Of a DNA stretch of 64,000 bases, positions 34,463-46,178 are shown in pieces. The stretch is from positions 3,100,001-3,164,000 of the forward strand of contig CM030709.1 of the NCBI GenBank assembly GCA_017979445.1. The letters run 5' to 3'. Source of the stretch: Akebia trifoliata (Eukaryota; Streptophyta; Magnoliopsida; Ranunculales; Lardizabalaceae). The position numbers and the translations under genes are program-made. The notes beneath the pieces were generated by a model that was not told where the DNA came from, searched no databases, and was given only the letters and a program-made list of their open reading frames with translations. Every line of letters begins with the position of its first letter. Within the stretch, counting starts at the first letter, position 1.

Positions 34463-37400
34463 TCACTTTTTAACTATTCTCAATACGTCCCCCACGAGGT
34501 GCATCGAACCAGTTACAAGGACCTGAAACAAAGAAACCCTTTGAAAGAGAATTTCACATTGATGCAAAAAAGAAACCGGAAGGACTGATGTTATAGTCGG
34601 TATCAATGATCTGATATATTAAGCATGGCAACCTAACAAGAGAACAATTTGATGGTGCCAAAGCATCCTCATTCGTCAACAAGGCATAAGGGAAAATTTT
34701 GGAAAAATTCAGTAAAATAAAATCCTGTTACTTCATAATAGCAAAGTTTAAACACAGTAAATATTTGGTAGGGGGGTTCAATTCAGGAAAATTTTATTTA
34801 AAAAAATCAGGAAAATTTCAGAGAATATACAAATGATGTTCCAGGTTTATTATCATAATCCATCATCTTCAACCTACCTAAAAACGCTATCTTATTCTTG
34901 ACATTTGATTGTTGAAGAAAATAAAATTTTGAGGCTGAAGAGTGAAAATGTTATCATATTTCATGAACTATGGATAAATCATCAATTAAATCCTTCAATT
35001 CACTGATTTAATCGGCTAATTCCTTATTCGGAGAATTTTATGAATTTTTGCAGATTTTTGTGACTATTTGGATAATACAAAAATTATATATATTTCATGT
35101 ATATAACATAATATTAAAGAAAATTACAAAATTTTACATTAAATATAGTATAAAAACGTATTTCTCAAAGCTTTGTGAATAAGTTGGGATTAAATTGTCG
35201 ATTGAAAGAATTGCAAATAAGTCATAGCCTTTTAAAACAATGGAAGAATTTAGTAAACATTTCTCAAATCTCAACCTAAGGGATATTTGATTAATTTAGT
35301 GACCACACCAGAAACTCACTTTGAGCATTTCTTGGAAAAGTTAAGATATTCCCACCATCAAATTTACTAAACGCAAGGACATCAAAGTGTGGTATAATTC
35401 GATAAGAAAAACTACCTGAAAACGAACAGATCGATTCTCTTGGACACTGTCCCGGAGCCATTTAATAGCCAATGGAAGTGAAGGAAATACTGAACTCTCA
35501 CAATTCCTGATACTCTGTTCTGCATCTTCTTTGCTTTCCTCGTAGGTAGCATCTGGAGCCTTGTCACCCCCTCCTACTAATAAGTGAATAATACCATCAA
35601 AACATACACACAAATTCGAATAGTACAATTGATTTAGTAGTTATGATGTGAGGAGAATAACAAAAAAGGATTTTGAAACAAGTAAAACTGACTTATAATT
35701 GCATCATATTATACAACAAATTATGGAAAAATTAGGTATCCATTGATATGTAAAAAACTAAAAGAAATTTCAGTCACCCCAGAAAGGGGTATGGTCAAGA
35801 TGGAAAAACGAGGATATGTACCCATTATTTTTTTGATAGGCAAGCGAGTTAGTGGTTAATAATAGGCGGGTGAAGGCAAGCTGACATCATTTCAAAATTA
35901 TAAACATAAAAATGAGTGGAAAATACCTTTGTCACCATGGATGAGGTTCTCCCATGCTCTTTGAAGTGTCAACTGCCAGGTTAGATCAACTTGAGTATCA
36001 GTTGAAGGTAAAGCATGAGAGCCAACCTTATAATACACCGACTGACTTGGTACAAAAAGGGCCTTCTGGAAGTGAACTCCTGAAATATCAAGTTAGCATT
36101 GAATAAATCCAAGAAACCATGCATAGAAATTATTTTTATTCTTCAAGGCCATTTGCAGACATTAATTTTCCCATCCAGAAACTGGGATGGATTGGATTGT
36201 TAAGATGGTTGATTTTTAAATTAGAATCCTCAAGTCCCAACTCTAGACTCCGTGGACATGAGCCATTTTTCATGTTTAATTAAACTCACTTTATTTTTTT
36301 TCAGTTCTTCAATTAATAAGCAAATATTTTTTGAATTGTTGAAACATTAGTCTATTTCATTGTTTTGTTAGTTGTTCGCCAATTTGTGACTAATTTGGTA
36401 ACCAATCAATCGAATTACTAACCATGGTCCTAAATTCGCATGATCCATTTATATATGATAATTAATGTCTATAACACCATTGTATTTACTTGAGAAATGC
36501 ATCCTTCAGGATAATTACCATGATGAGCACAAGCATTGATTAGGCGTGGAAGAAGAATCATAGGGTCCCTTACCGACATGCAATTGAACAAGAGTATCTG
36601 CAGTAAAATTTTCTAACAATCTCAGTACGGCATTCCCCATTTATGTGCTAATTCAAGAACAGAAAGTAAACTTGGCACGATTGGTTCACTAAATTTAAGA
36701 TTCAATTATCCCAAAATTCAAAAAGGGTGATACAAACTTTTATTTTTTTGCAATGAATAATATCTCTGTTAATGAATTAAACCTTCTATTTAATATCATA
36801 GAAATTGTGTACAATTTCCGTGACATTAAATAAAACTAACTGATCTAAATACAGGGATCCAGTAAACTTTAAGAATTTTTTTTTTACCTGTGTGGAGTTT
36901 TTCTTGGAGGCCTCATTTGGGTACTTTTGTACCAAGTCATGTGAAGCTTTCGAATCATTAAGCAGATGTTCCTTCAAGGAATTCTGCTGTTGAATATCTT
37001 CTTTGATAGCAACAGAAAACCATCTTCCACAAACTTCCATGCTTTCAGGGCTATGGGCCCCGTCCAAATAGAAAATCAGATCTCCAGGGTTGTCCACATT
37101 GAAATATGGATCAGGAACAATTTGGGCCCGCCCTTGCAAGCTGGCAGTTGCAAGCCCTTTCACGAATTGCTCGGGCAGAGAGCTCTGTTTCCATGAACCG
37201 AAGATGAATATTTCAGTATTCCAATGAATCTATACAGAAAATAAAACACTTCAAACTAAAGAACTTACACTCTGGTCCAGATACATGCCTTCAAGATGGC
37301 CAGTCTTTTGAAGCCAAGTATAACATAGTGAAATCGCAAGACCTGCATTTAGGTATTGGTGCTCACCCTCAAGCCCAAGTTGTACACCATTCAGCAAGCT

Positions 37401-40400
37401 GACATCTAAAGGTTGGGCAACTTGGAGAGGTACCTGGCATGAAATTCATAATCTTGGTTAAAAGTTACAAACTTATGATGTTTGTTAATTTTAAATGGAA
37501 AATATTATTAGATCACTTCTCTTTGGCACAACAGGCTGGAAAAACATTTAAATGGCATATAGTACACAACATGGGGTATCCCTCTTCAATAGATGATCCA
37601 TGATGTAACCATTTTGGTACATTTGTGTTACTAAAGGAGGATAGAAAATTCATAAATTTGACATATGGTTTGTGCTGCTGGCTAGGTCTTTTATCATTTT
37701 TAAGACCAGACAAGTTAGAAAGACTACTAAACCAGGAAGGTTTATAAAAGGGTAGCCATTTGATCGAGTTGCACAACTTGCACCATGGCATGATGATTTA
37801 TCAAATTACAAGCAAACTCCGCCAAGTGCTGGTGTTCTTTCAGAAAAAGAAAATAACTGAAAAGCCAACCAGACTTTTGTTTTATTAATATTTTTTAAAG
37901 TTGTAATTTATTACATTTAATAAATTTATACTACTATTAAGTCAAAGGCTTAAAACAGAGGTTAAACTACTTTTGCTCTATTTATTTTTTTTGTTGTAAT
38001 TACTCAAGCAAAATTGACTTCCATATACACATGGGAAAATCATTTGTCAACAACAACAACAAAAATGCACGCCACTTTATTGCTAGCAATAAAGTTCCCC
38101 CCTCCCCCCCTCTCCCCCCTGCCCCCCCAACCCACCCTAAATTTTTTTCTTAGGATTTTTCATGATCTAAAGTCGTTTTGCAGTGGAAAAGAATCTTTAG
38201 AAAGCACTCACCAAGATCATTAAAAAAATCTTTTACTGGATATTTTTATTTAACTATGAAATCAAGATTTACACTGATTTTTGAAATTTCTATGCTGCTC
38301 TTGGAATTTTGATTCTTCAGGGCCAAAAGTGCTGCAAAGAATAGATATAGTTATTTTAGTTGCCCTTTCAATTAATTTTTTTCTTTTAATTTAGTTCAGA
38401 AAAACTTCATTATTCATAAAAATAAAAATAAAAACAACTTAAGAAATGTCATTACTTGAACATCATGTATATTGCAAGTGCACCCACCCACCCCAGCCCA
38501 AAAAGAAGGAAAAAAACAAAAAACAAAATGAAATGAAGCCACGAATATCCAAGCAGCTACCTGACATGCCCAAGTCAAGTATAGTTGAGTTGAATCACAA
38601 GTTCTAGTACACTGGGGAAACAACACTGATTCAGGAAAAGAAAGTACAACTTACATCTAATTGAGAAGCTTTCTTTTCAAGAACAGACATTGCTTCGTCA
38701 GGTTGAGGCATGGTAAAGGCTGGAACTCCATGCTGTATCATGAAGAAAGGAGAGAAAATATGCTTCAAGTATAAAAGCTCTTCCTACTAATACATATATA
38801 TATGAGATTTTTAGTTCTATGAACACCTTGAAGATACCAGCCTTCTCACCAGCAATTGCTCCAAGCGTGTGTCCTGTTTAGAGCAACCAGCAATGAACAG
38901 TGCATGAATATTTATTAGACCTCTCTTTTATTAAGGTAGCAGGATATGCATACCACACTTTCACACTTAAGATATTAATTTTTCCTGAACAAATTTTCAA
39001 AAATTCAAGAACGTAAAATTAACGTTCGTAACCCTCTAAAGTTTGATTTACATGTCAACATCAACAATCTGAAGGTTTCTTAGCTGAACATTATTAGCTT
39101 AAAAAAAAGTTTCATTTCTGACCATCTATGCAGCATTAGTGAATCATGGTTCAACTAACTGCCTTTCAAGCCTTACAATTCCACATTTGTGCATGTGCAA
39201 AAATGTTCAATGTAGATGCAGATGAAGTTATTGGCATTGGGTTTCTCACAGTAGCACTAGATAAATAATAAGTTATACTAAGAAATTAACGAATGCGTTA
39301 TATGTAACCAACATATGATGCAAGAGAATCCAGGAAGAGATTACTAACCAAGAATTTCCATGTGGTCAAACCCAAGGGAAGATATTCCACACACAATAGG
39401 TGCTTGAACCTGAAAAGTAATCATATGCATAAGCCGTGCTCAATAGATTCCAGAACAACAATTATTGTATTCTGCGATCAAGTTTGCTTATCTGGCACTG
39501 GTGCGCTAATTCATTAATGTTATAGCTCAAGATGAAGGATCATTTACATTTTGATTTTCAAATTAAAATAAGTTTTCTAAGACTTCCTAAAATAACATTA
39601 ATGCATACCACATTTGTCGCATCAAACTTTCCTCCTAAACCAACCTCCAAAATAGCAACATCCACCTGCTTTATGAAAATTATAACATCCGAAAAAATGT
39701 TATCTTTTCGGTACCACTTCATTCATACAGTTAAAATCCATCAGAATGGAACGAACTCATATATCTATCAAGCACTGATAAACAAAATGCCAATGTGCCC
39801 TCAAGGTGTTCAGGTAAAAATGAAGAACGATGTCATATATATGACCTGCTCTGCTGAGAATATCTTGAAGGCAAGCAAAGCAAGGAAGCGAAAATAAGTA
39901 GGCATCGGTACATTTTCACTAGTTTTCTCCTGCATACCAACAAGGACATAAATTACTCACGAATGAACTAGCATTACTAATCCAAAAAAAAATGTTCACA
40001 ATTAACGCAGAGAAATCAAAGAATAACTTTTGCTAATCTTTTCACTAAGTAGTAACAATGATACATACAGATTCAAAGGGTAGTCAAATACAAACCGGTG
40101 GCCATGTCTCTGCATCCTTTCCAGCAATTTTGTATAATTGAATTGAAATGAAATAAAAAAACATAAATTTAATGAAACTAATCAGAAGAATGTTGTAGAC
40201 CAGGAATACACATACTCTGGCTAGTCATAAACATCACGTCCATATTTCAACAAATGAGAAGTATTATCTCTCAACCATCCATCCCATGTACACACTGCCT
40301 ATAAATAAATAATACATTCATGTTAAAAAAATAACTAGATCCATATTTCCATAGTGTCCGAATGTTATATCTTAAGTGTTTCCCCTTCCATTTCACCTAA

Positions 40401-41849
40401 CACTTTCAACTTATTTCCCGCTTCCTGCATTGAATATAATTTTTAAAGTTCATTTCCCGCTTACAAGAAGTGCCACTTAGCTAAGTGGTAAGACATGTGG
40501 AGAGTTGTTCCCACATCTTTGGTTCAAACCCCCTTGACCCATACTTCTTATGCTAACCACTAACCCATCTTTACCTATAAAAAAAAAAAGAAAAATTCCC
40601 GTTTACATTTCTTGCACTATTTCCCACACTCATTTCCTTCTTTGGCAACTATGCTTCAAGGAAGCATGAAATTCATCCCCTGTTAAATATGTGATGATAG
40701 CAATATTCTAGACATCTTACAAGCACAAGAAACAAACAATACTCATGTAGGGAACTAAACCCAAAAGTGTATCCAGGCTTAGTTAAAAAATGTTGAACCT
40801 TTAGTAACCATTTTAAAAAAAAAGGCATGTACCTTCAGTCTATCAAAACACCACCAGAAATATGCCAAAAATTTCTCTTCACATATTTCCATTCTGCAAT
40901 AGCCAACAATAAAGTAGAAAATAAATAACGCCAACTAACGTAAGATGAAAATAATCTCTCAAATTTTAACTTGCTAGACATTAAACCTGCCAGGATAGGA
41001 ATTGATAAATATAATCACTTGGTATATAGAGGAGCAAGTTTATAAGACTTGAATACATATCACTTGGTTCGATTCAGAGGTTAAATTGGTCAAAGAATCA
41101 GTCAGGTCCCCAAATGGAACTGAAAATTCGAAATGTGAACTAACCCATCTAATCGAAATCTTTCACGAACATCAATGAGATGAGGAGAAGTGAAAAGCCC
41201 AGTATGGAACCCACAATTGCGTAGTATCGATTCTGTAAACGTGCATGTTGATCCCTTCAATATGTTGAACATAGAAAACAATCAAATGATAGACAATGAA
41301 TAGAATTATATAGTTAATGTAACAATTTCAAACAGAGCGCTTTTTAACATTAAAAAGGAATAAAATTGCAACCTTTCCTTTAGTTCCGGCTACATGGATA
41401 ACCTTCATACGGGCAATAGGATCTTCCAACTCCAGAATCTATAATCCCAACTTTATTTAATCAGAAATAAAACAAAAATGTGGCAAATTATGCCCCAAAA
41501 AGGGATTTTGATTCGTCCAATCTCAGTTATCAGTATATCTACCTTTATATAATCAAACAACAGGTCAAAGCAATCACCCTTATTTGATTTATCGGCACGG
41601 GAACGTTTAGTAATCAAAGAAGACAAAGCATCCAAAGCTTCCTCGTAAGGAGATACTTTACTACTATTCTTGGACGATCCATTGTCATCTATAGTTACAA
41701 AATCACCCAAAAAAAAAATTCAAATATCTCCATCTCAGTAATTAACCGAACCATCCAAAACTCCAAATGAATTTCATAAACAAATATATAAATTAATTCA
41801 ACAAGATCAATCTTATAAGCAGAGTAGAGAGATTAGTACCTCCTTTCAT
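34463..41849 (-). CDS. FPGS: Folylpolyglutamate synthase (FPGS), 16 coding exons
   Basis: Coding exons on the minus strand are 41840-41849, 41543-41688, 41373-41438, 41145-41254, 40833-40893, 39846-39929, 39609-39665, 39349-39409, 38827-38873, 38655-38732, 37269-37433, 36888-37184, 36519-36597, 35927-36079, 35416-35573 and 34463-34522. They total 1632 nt and 543 residues. The enzyme adds glutamates to tetrahydrofolates using ATP, which retains folates and tunes C1 enzymes. Visible signatures are the P-loop GTKGKGST (about 70-77), [27 protein letters not shown] (about 163-177), [22 protein letters not shown], and [11 protein letters not shown] near 335. The ORF starts MKGDDNG with no evident transit peptide, which suggests the cytosolic form, though an upstream start in an unrecognised exon would change this. 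The first coding exon has only 10 coding bases. Introns hold a SINE, a C-rich tract and other AT-rich filler. Confidence 0.95.
34975..35225 (-). repeat. Dispersed AT-rich family D2, copy in an FPGS intron
   Basis: Inverted relative to the NEDD1 copies: CTTTGTGAATAAGTTGGGAT followed by TAAATTGTCGATTGAAAG. It lies in the last FPGS intron (34523-35415). Confidence 0.45.
38095..38145. repeat. C-rich low-complexity tract in an FPGS intron
   Basis: Runs of C broken by single T, A or G. The tract length is prone to error. It is intronic, between the coding exons at 37269-37433 and 38655-38732. Confidence 0.85.
40466..40595 (+). mobile_element. tRNA-derived SINE with TSD, in an FPGS intron
   Basis: The element has an A box (TAGCTAAGTGGTAAG), a B box (GGTTCAAACCCC), and a tail TTACCTATAAAAAAAAAAAG. 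It is flanked by TTCCCGCTTACA (40454-40465) and TTCCCGTTTACA (40596-40607), a 12-base TSD with one mismatch. About 130 bp, antisense to FPGS. It differs in sequence from SINE family S1 and from the Au-like copy at 14297. Confidence 0.8.
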
Positions 41850-41861
41850 GACAATTCGTCT
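41840..41861 (-). other. FPGS: FPGS 22-nt micro-exon with the start codon
   Basis: A TTTACAG acceptor precedes position 41861 and an AG/GTACTA donor follows 41840, enclosing only 22 nt that contain the ATG at 41847-41849. Upstream, ACAC/GTAAGT near 42067 is a strong donor for a 5' UTR exon. If the micro-exon is not used alone, the leader may instead be continuous. The frame upstream of this ATG has no other start. Confidence 0.55.
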
Positions 41862-42137
41862 CTGTAAAATTCGATTTAGAAAAGAAATATCAATAAAATA
41901 AGATCTGAAAATGAGTGAAGTATATTTATGCATTAGAGATGATGAATAAAATAAGAGAATTAATTAATACTTCTCTTACGTTGCAGATTTTAACGAAGAA
42001 ATCGAATCAGAATTGAAATATATATAACAGAGAGAGTAATTAAGATTAAGAAACAAATCTACTTACGTGTTTAATGGGAGGCGCGTAGGTTATCGGGACG
42101 AAGTGAAGTGTGGTTTGGAGAGAAGGAGATGAGATAG

Positions 42138-42155
42138 GTTTATAAAGGCCAATCA
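42138..42155 (-). promoter_or_regulatory. Putative FPGS core promoter: TATA-like box and CCAAT box
   Basis: On the minus strand GATTGGCCTTTATAAACC places an inverted CCAAT motif directly next to TTTATAAA, followed by a CT-rich stretch (CTCATCTCCTTCTCTCC) that would suit a transcription start about 30 bases downstream. This is about 290 bases upstream of the ATG. Confidence 0.45.
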
Positions 42156-42199
42156 CCAGTTCACCACCAAATGTACTGTGTGGACTTTGGACGAGGTAA

Positions 42200-43717
42200 A
42201 TCGACATTCTAACCTACGCTGGGTGCGTAGAACGCACGCCTATTTAATAATATATATTTTGACATAGATATTTTTCGAATACAGAGACGTTGGACACTTG
42301 GTGTCCAGCTAACACCTCGATGGGAATAGAGATACATTGGATCGCCACGTGTAACATCAGAAACGTTCTAAACTTTGACGAAGTCAGTCTAGCATTTTCT
42401 TATCAGGGTGACAAGACAAACAGTGAGAGAGAATGGCAGATGGTACTTTGTGAGGTCGAACGTACGGCTGATGTGGGAAGAGAATTATAACTATCTTCTC
42501 ATCTTAGCCGTTCGTTAAACACCAGAAATTTCTCTTTTTTTCTTGTTGTTTGTCTTGGGATTGGTTTATTTTTTTGAGTGCAATGGTATGATCCAAGTGG
42601 GCCATTGATGAACGGGGCAAATAAATGAGACGGAAAATTTTGTGAAAAAAAGAGAAAAAACAAAGTTTCTCTCAACTTTCAGTGAAAATTATGATCCGAT
42701 GAAATGGAGTTGTAGGGGATAAAATTATATAAAATTAAGAAAAAAAAATTATTTTCATTGTTGAATTTTATTTTTAAATGTGGGTACTTGGTAGCCGTCT
42801 GTTTTAAACACCATTGATCAAACAAAAAAAATAATTGTTTTTTAATATGAATATTTTCATGAAACCTAGATGTCTGTGTTGTTGGATTGTCAATGTGATA
42901 ATTAACGTGGACTACAATTCCTTTTAAGATTTGAAATCTATAAAAATAAATATGTGGGCAGAAAACAGACAAGAGAGAGAAACTTTCTCTTTTTTTTTTA
43001 TAATAAGTTATGTGCTTCTATGTCAACGTGCATCAAGTCCATCATATTATCAGTACTGTTTACTTATTCTCAACGCTTCACTAATTTTATTTATTTTTAA
43101 TTGGGGTGTGATAAGTAAAAGTTAGGATGTCAATAGTAACTATCAATTTTTAATAGAGAGATTGACAGACCTATAAATTGCAATTTTGTTAAAAAAAAAT
43201 TCCTTACTTTATCAAGTTTGTTACTAAACAAAACTTATTTTATGAATCGGATCATCATGACGAACTTAGTAACATTTCAAACCTTACTAAGGGTCATTGG
43301 TCCTACATGGATTACTAAATTGACAATCCAACATCACAGTCTTCTAGATTTCATGAAAAAAAATTTAGATTTAAAAAAAAAAAAATTCTCTTTAGCTTGA
43401 TTGAAGGTGTTGATGGTTACCAAACTCCTAAATTTAAAACTAAAATTGAACGATGAATTTTATTTTATTTTTTTCCAAATTTCTTAGAATTGTATCATTT
43501 ATAATCTTGTGGTATCATATCATATTTTTTTATGCTACAAATTGATGCGGTTAAGATCCACTCCAAGGAATGTTAAGTTACAATATGAATATTTATGATG
43601 TGGATCCCCACTTAACGATTTGTTCGGTAACAAACTTGATAAAGTAAGGTTTGGTGGGTAACAAATGTCATAAAGTAAGGATCCCTAGGACTTATTAATG
43701 AGTTTTTGTAATAATAA

Positions 43718-43772
<55 letters not shown>

Positions 43773-44290
43773 GTAGGTAAGTCTCTCTTTTTTAGTATCC
43801 TAAGAAAAAGAATTAATTTGTTTTTTTGTTTTTTTGTTTTTTTTTTTGTTTTTATCACAGAGTATCTCACGCCCTTTTGGAGTGGCATTAGTTCCCATGG
43901 TCAAACGCCTCAACCTCATGGACATCACGCAATAGGTAAGTCAAAAGATTACCAAGTTTCAAATATACGATCAGAGGGAACAAACTCATCGCTAATTTTA
44001 TTGTTGAGCCAACCCTTGGGGTCCCATAAAAATGCTTTGTAGGCTCAGGAATCAGGATTACCTACGTTAGTAAGGATTTCACCTTTAAAAGTCTAAGGAA
44101 AAAAATCCCTAAAAAGAAAAAAGAACAAAAAATAAATAAAAATTAGGAGAGAACACAAAAATGGTGGAGGTAACATGAAGGAGAGGAGAGTAAGAGGTGA
44201 AGGTAAAGTAAATTTGATTTCAAAAATTTCTTAGATAATCCTCAGATATTATGAACCATAAATTTCAAAATCATTTTTTCTTCTTCTTCT
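42200..44290. other. Intergenic repeat DNA between FPGS and PRA1
   Basis: No gene is supported. Copies of repeat family D1 lie near 42700-42915 (+) and 43255-43545 (-). A (TA)n run sits at about 43720-43769. Short ORFs are composition artefacts, for example an Ile-Tyr repeat across the TA run. Confidence 0.55.
43720..43769. repeat. (TA)n microsatellite
   Basis: About 25 TA units without interruption. It creates a meaningless Tyr-Ile open frame on both strands. Confidence 0.95.
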
Positions 44291-44297
44291 GATTATC

Positions 44298-44530
44298 CGG
44301 GTATCCTTGTAGACAACAGACCAGGCTTGTATCTGGACTTTGCCCAGTCCATAGACCATGGTCTTTGCCCAAGGACTAGTCTCATGCCACATGCAATGCC
44401 CGTACATAACATGCACTGGGTAAGTAAGGGTGTGCCCTCTCGAGTGGCTCCTGAGGAATTAATGCTCATAGGTATCAAACTCATGACCTATGGGCATTAT
44501 CGATCCAAAATTGCCATTGAGCCAATCCCT
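44298..44530 (-). mobile_element. tRNA-derived SINE family S1, copy b
   Basis: The best-preserved S1 copy in the window. On the minus strand it starts AGGGATTGGCTCAATGGCAA, has a B-box-like GAGTTTGATACC, then AATTCCTCAGGAGCCACT and GGTCTATGGACTGGGCAA, and ends CTTGTAGACAAC in inverse. It serves as the reference for reconstructing the interrupted copy at 57365. Confidence 0.7.
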
Positions 44531-44940
44531 CAGGTTTTTGAAATTATAAAATTAAATAATAATAAATTTAATATGATTTCAAAGTCGTTTGATTTTCTTT
44601 TACTTAAAATATGATCCAACCTCCAACCTAGTTAAATGGTGATTAGAGATGAACTTAATATGTTGTTTAATTGTTATAGATTCATACATCTAATTGTATA
44701 CAAATGATGAATGAGACACTATTGGACCTTAATTTGAGCCAAATTGAGTGGGTTGAACTTTTTTTTAGTCCAACCCTATCTGTACAGGCTCAACATCAAG
44801 GCCTTATAGTTACTTTTTTGGGTGAGTTGGTTTGATTAACAAGTCCAATTGACAACCATATTTGGTGATCAATATATAGGAGTGTTAATGGGTTGGTGTT
44901 GGTTCATTAAATTTTGTCGATTTTGATCTCGGGGAAAAAA

Positions 44941-45123
44941 CTTTGAAGCAGCCAATCCGCTTAAAATTTTTGAAGAAACCTTCTCCATTAGATTACATGT
45001 GGCATTTTCGGGAGGTTTTTCAAGTTTTGGTGGAAATGTAGGGATGTGAAATAAATGCAAACGCCACATGCCTAATAACGAGGAGGGTTCCTTCAAAATT
45101 TGAAGCGGACTGCTCGCTTCAAA
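44941..45123. mobile_element. MITE with CTTTGAAGC termini, copy 1
   Basis: Left arm CTTTGAAGCAGCCAATCCGC then AATTTTTGAAG; right arm is the inverse of CTTTGAAGCGAGCAGTCCGC then CAAATTTTGAAG. The loop contains an ACATGTGGCAT / CGCCACATG pair. A second copy lies at 45367. Confidence 0.75.
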
Positions 45124-45366
45124 GTCGGACTTGATTCTTGATTCTGATTTTCAATCAATTTGGTTTCAAGGGACTTGACTCTAATACGTTTTAATAAAAG
45201 GAGATCTAGAATTGAGGTTCTCGTGTTGCATTTTTGTCATTCTTCACCTTTTTGACCAAATTTTAAATGAATTGTAAAATGAATATTCCAATCAGCAGTA
45301 TTCAAATTAATGTTGTCAAGATCTTTTGGTTATGCCAAATTGCTAATTATGGGAACAAGGGAAAAA

Positions 45367-45577
45367 CTTTGAAGCGGACAACCCCTTCAAAATTTTAAAG
45401 CGGACAGTCCGTTTCAAAATTTTGAAGAAATTCTATTCACATTATGACATGTGGTATCTTCAAGGAAGTATCCCAATATTAATTAAAAGTAAAGATGTGA
45501 ATTAAGTACGAAAAGTCACATGTCATAGTGTGAAGGAGAGTTCTTTCAAAATTTTGAAACTCTACCTACATTAAAGT
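45367..45577. mobile_element. MITE with CTTTGAAGC termini, copy 2
   Basis: It shares CTTTGAAGCGGACA, TTTCAAAATTTTGAAGAA and ATTATGACATGTGG with copy 1; the right arm, with CACATGTCATAGTGTGAAGG, is more decayed. A direct repeat of the arm at its left edge suggests internal rearrangement. Confidence 0.65.
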
Positions 45578-45610
45578 TGGACTCGAGAATGAGAGGGTAC
45601 TAGTCAATTA

Positions 45611-45832
45611 AGAGTCATGATAATCAGACTCCCCCACCTGACATATTCAAAATACTCTCCTAACATGACATGTGCTAGAACCATAGATTTCTTGCCTTGA
45701 GATACATATCTTCACATCTCACAAACATATAAGTTGTGTATCCTAAGGTAAAAAGATCCGTTATTCTAGTACATATCACATCATGAGAATATTTTGAGTA
45801 TGACGTGTGGGGGAGTCAGAAAATCATTTCTT
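45611..45832. mobile_element. MULE-type MITE M1, copy 1
   Basis: The left end is GAGTCATGATAATCAGACTC and the right end, inverted, is AAGAAATGATTTTCTGACTC. Flanks GTCAATTAA and GTCAATTAT match at 8 of 9 bases, as expected for Mutator-like target duplication. The interior pairs over most of its length. Related to 45874-46070 and 54764-54996. Confidence 0.7.
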
Positions 45833-45873
45833 GTCAATTATAGGTCTTGTTAGTGTGTGACAAGATCTATTAA

Positions 45874-46070
45874 GAGTTGTGATTTTCTAACTCCCCTTAT
45901 GTGGCGGCATGTGTCACAATCATAGATTTTCCTCGGGATATGCAATGTACATCTCTATAAATAGATGTAATTGCGTATCCCGAGATTTTTTTTTTTTTTT
46001 TAATATATATGATGGTAGCACATGCCCACGTCAGAAGTATATGTGAGAAGGGTGTCAGTTTATAATTATT
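45874..46070. mobile_element. MULE-type MITE M1, copy 2, next to the PRA1 gene
   Basis: The left end, GAGTTGTGATTTTCTAACTC, resembles copy 1; the right end is more degenerate. Flanks are ATCTATTAA (45865-45873) and ATCCATTAA (46071-46079), 8 of 9 matching. The centre is palindromic around CTATAAATAG at 45955-45964. The element ends 108 bp before the PRA1 start codon. Confidence 0.65.
45955..45964 (+). promoter_or_regulatory. TATA-like box inside the MITE upstream of PRA1
   Basis: CTATAAATAG is an excellent plant TATA match and lies 215 bp upstream of the PRA1 ATG. If used, transcription would start near 45990 within the MITE. Because it is the centre of a palindrome, the match may be coincidental. 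Confidence 0.35.
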
Positions 46071-46178
46071 ATCCATTAAATACACCTCGTGAACTTATTT
46101 TACTATTTCTGTGGGTTTTCTTCTCATTTGTTCTTCATTTTCGCTACTGTTAGAGGGAAGAGAGAGAGAGAGAGAGAG

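Noticed and set aside
39532..39897. 121-residue plus-strand ORF
   Set aside because: It is the antisense shadow of FPGS exons at 39609-39665 and 39846-39929.
43685..44042. Ile-Tyr repeat ORFs on both strands
   Set aside because: These are translations of a TA microsatellite.
46089..46178. N-terminal extension of PRA1 from the ATG at 46089
   Set aside because: The extension reads through a (GA)n tract to give Arg-Glu repeats and has no counterpart in the family; the ATG at 46179 matches the family start.
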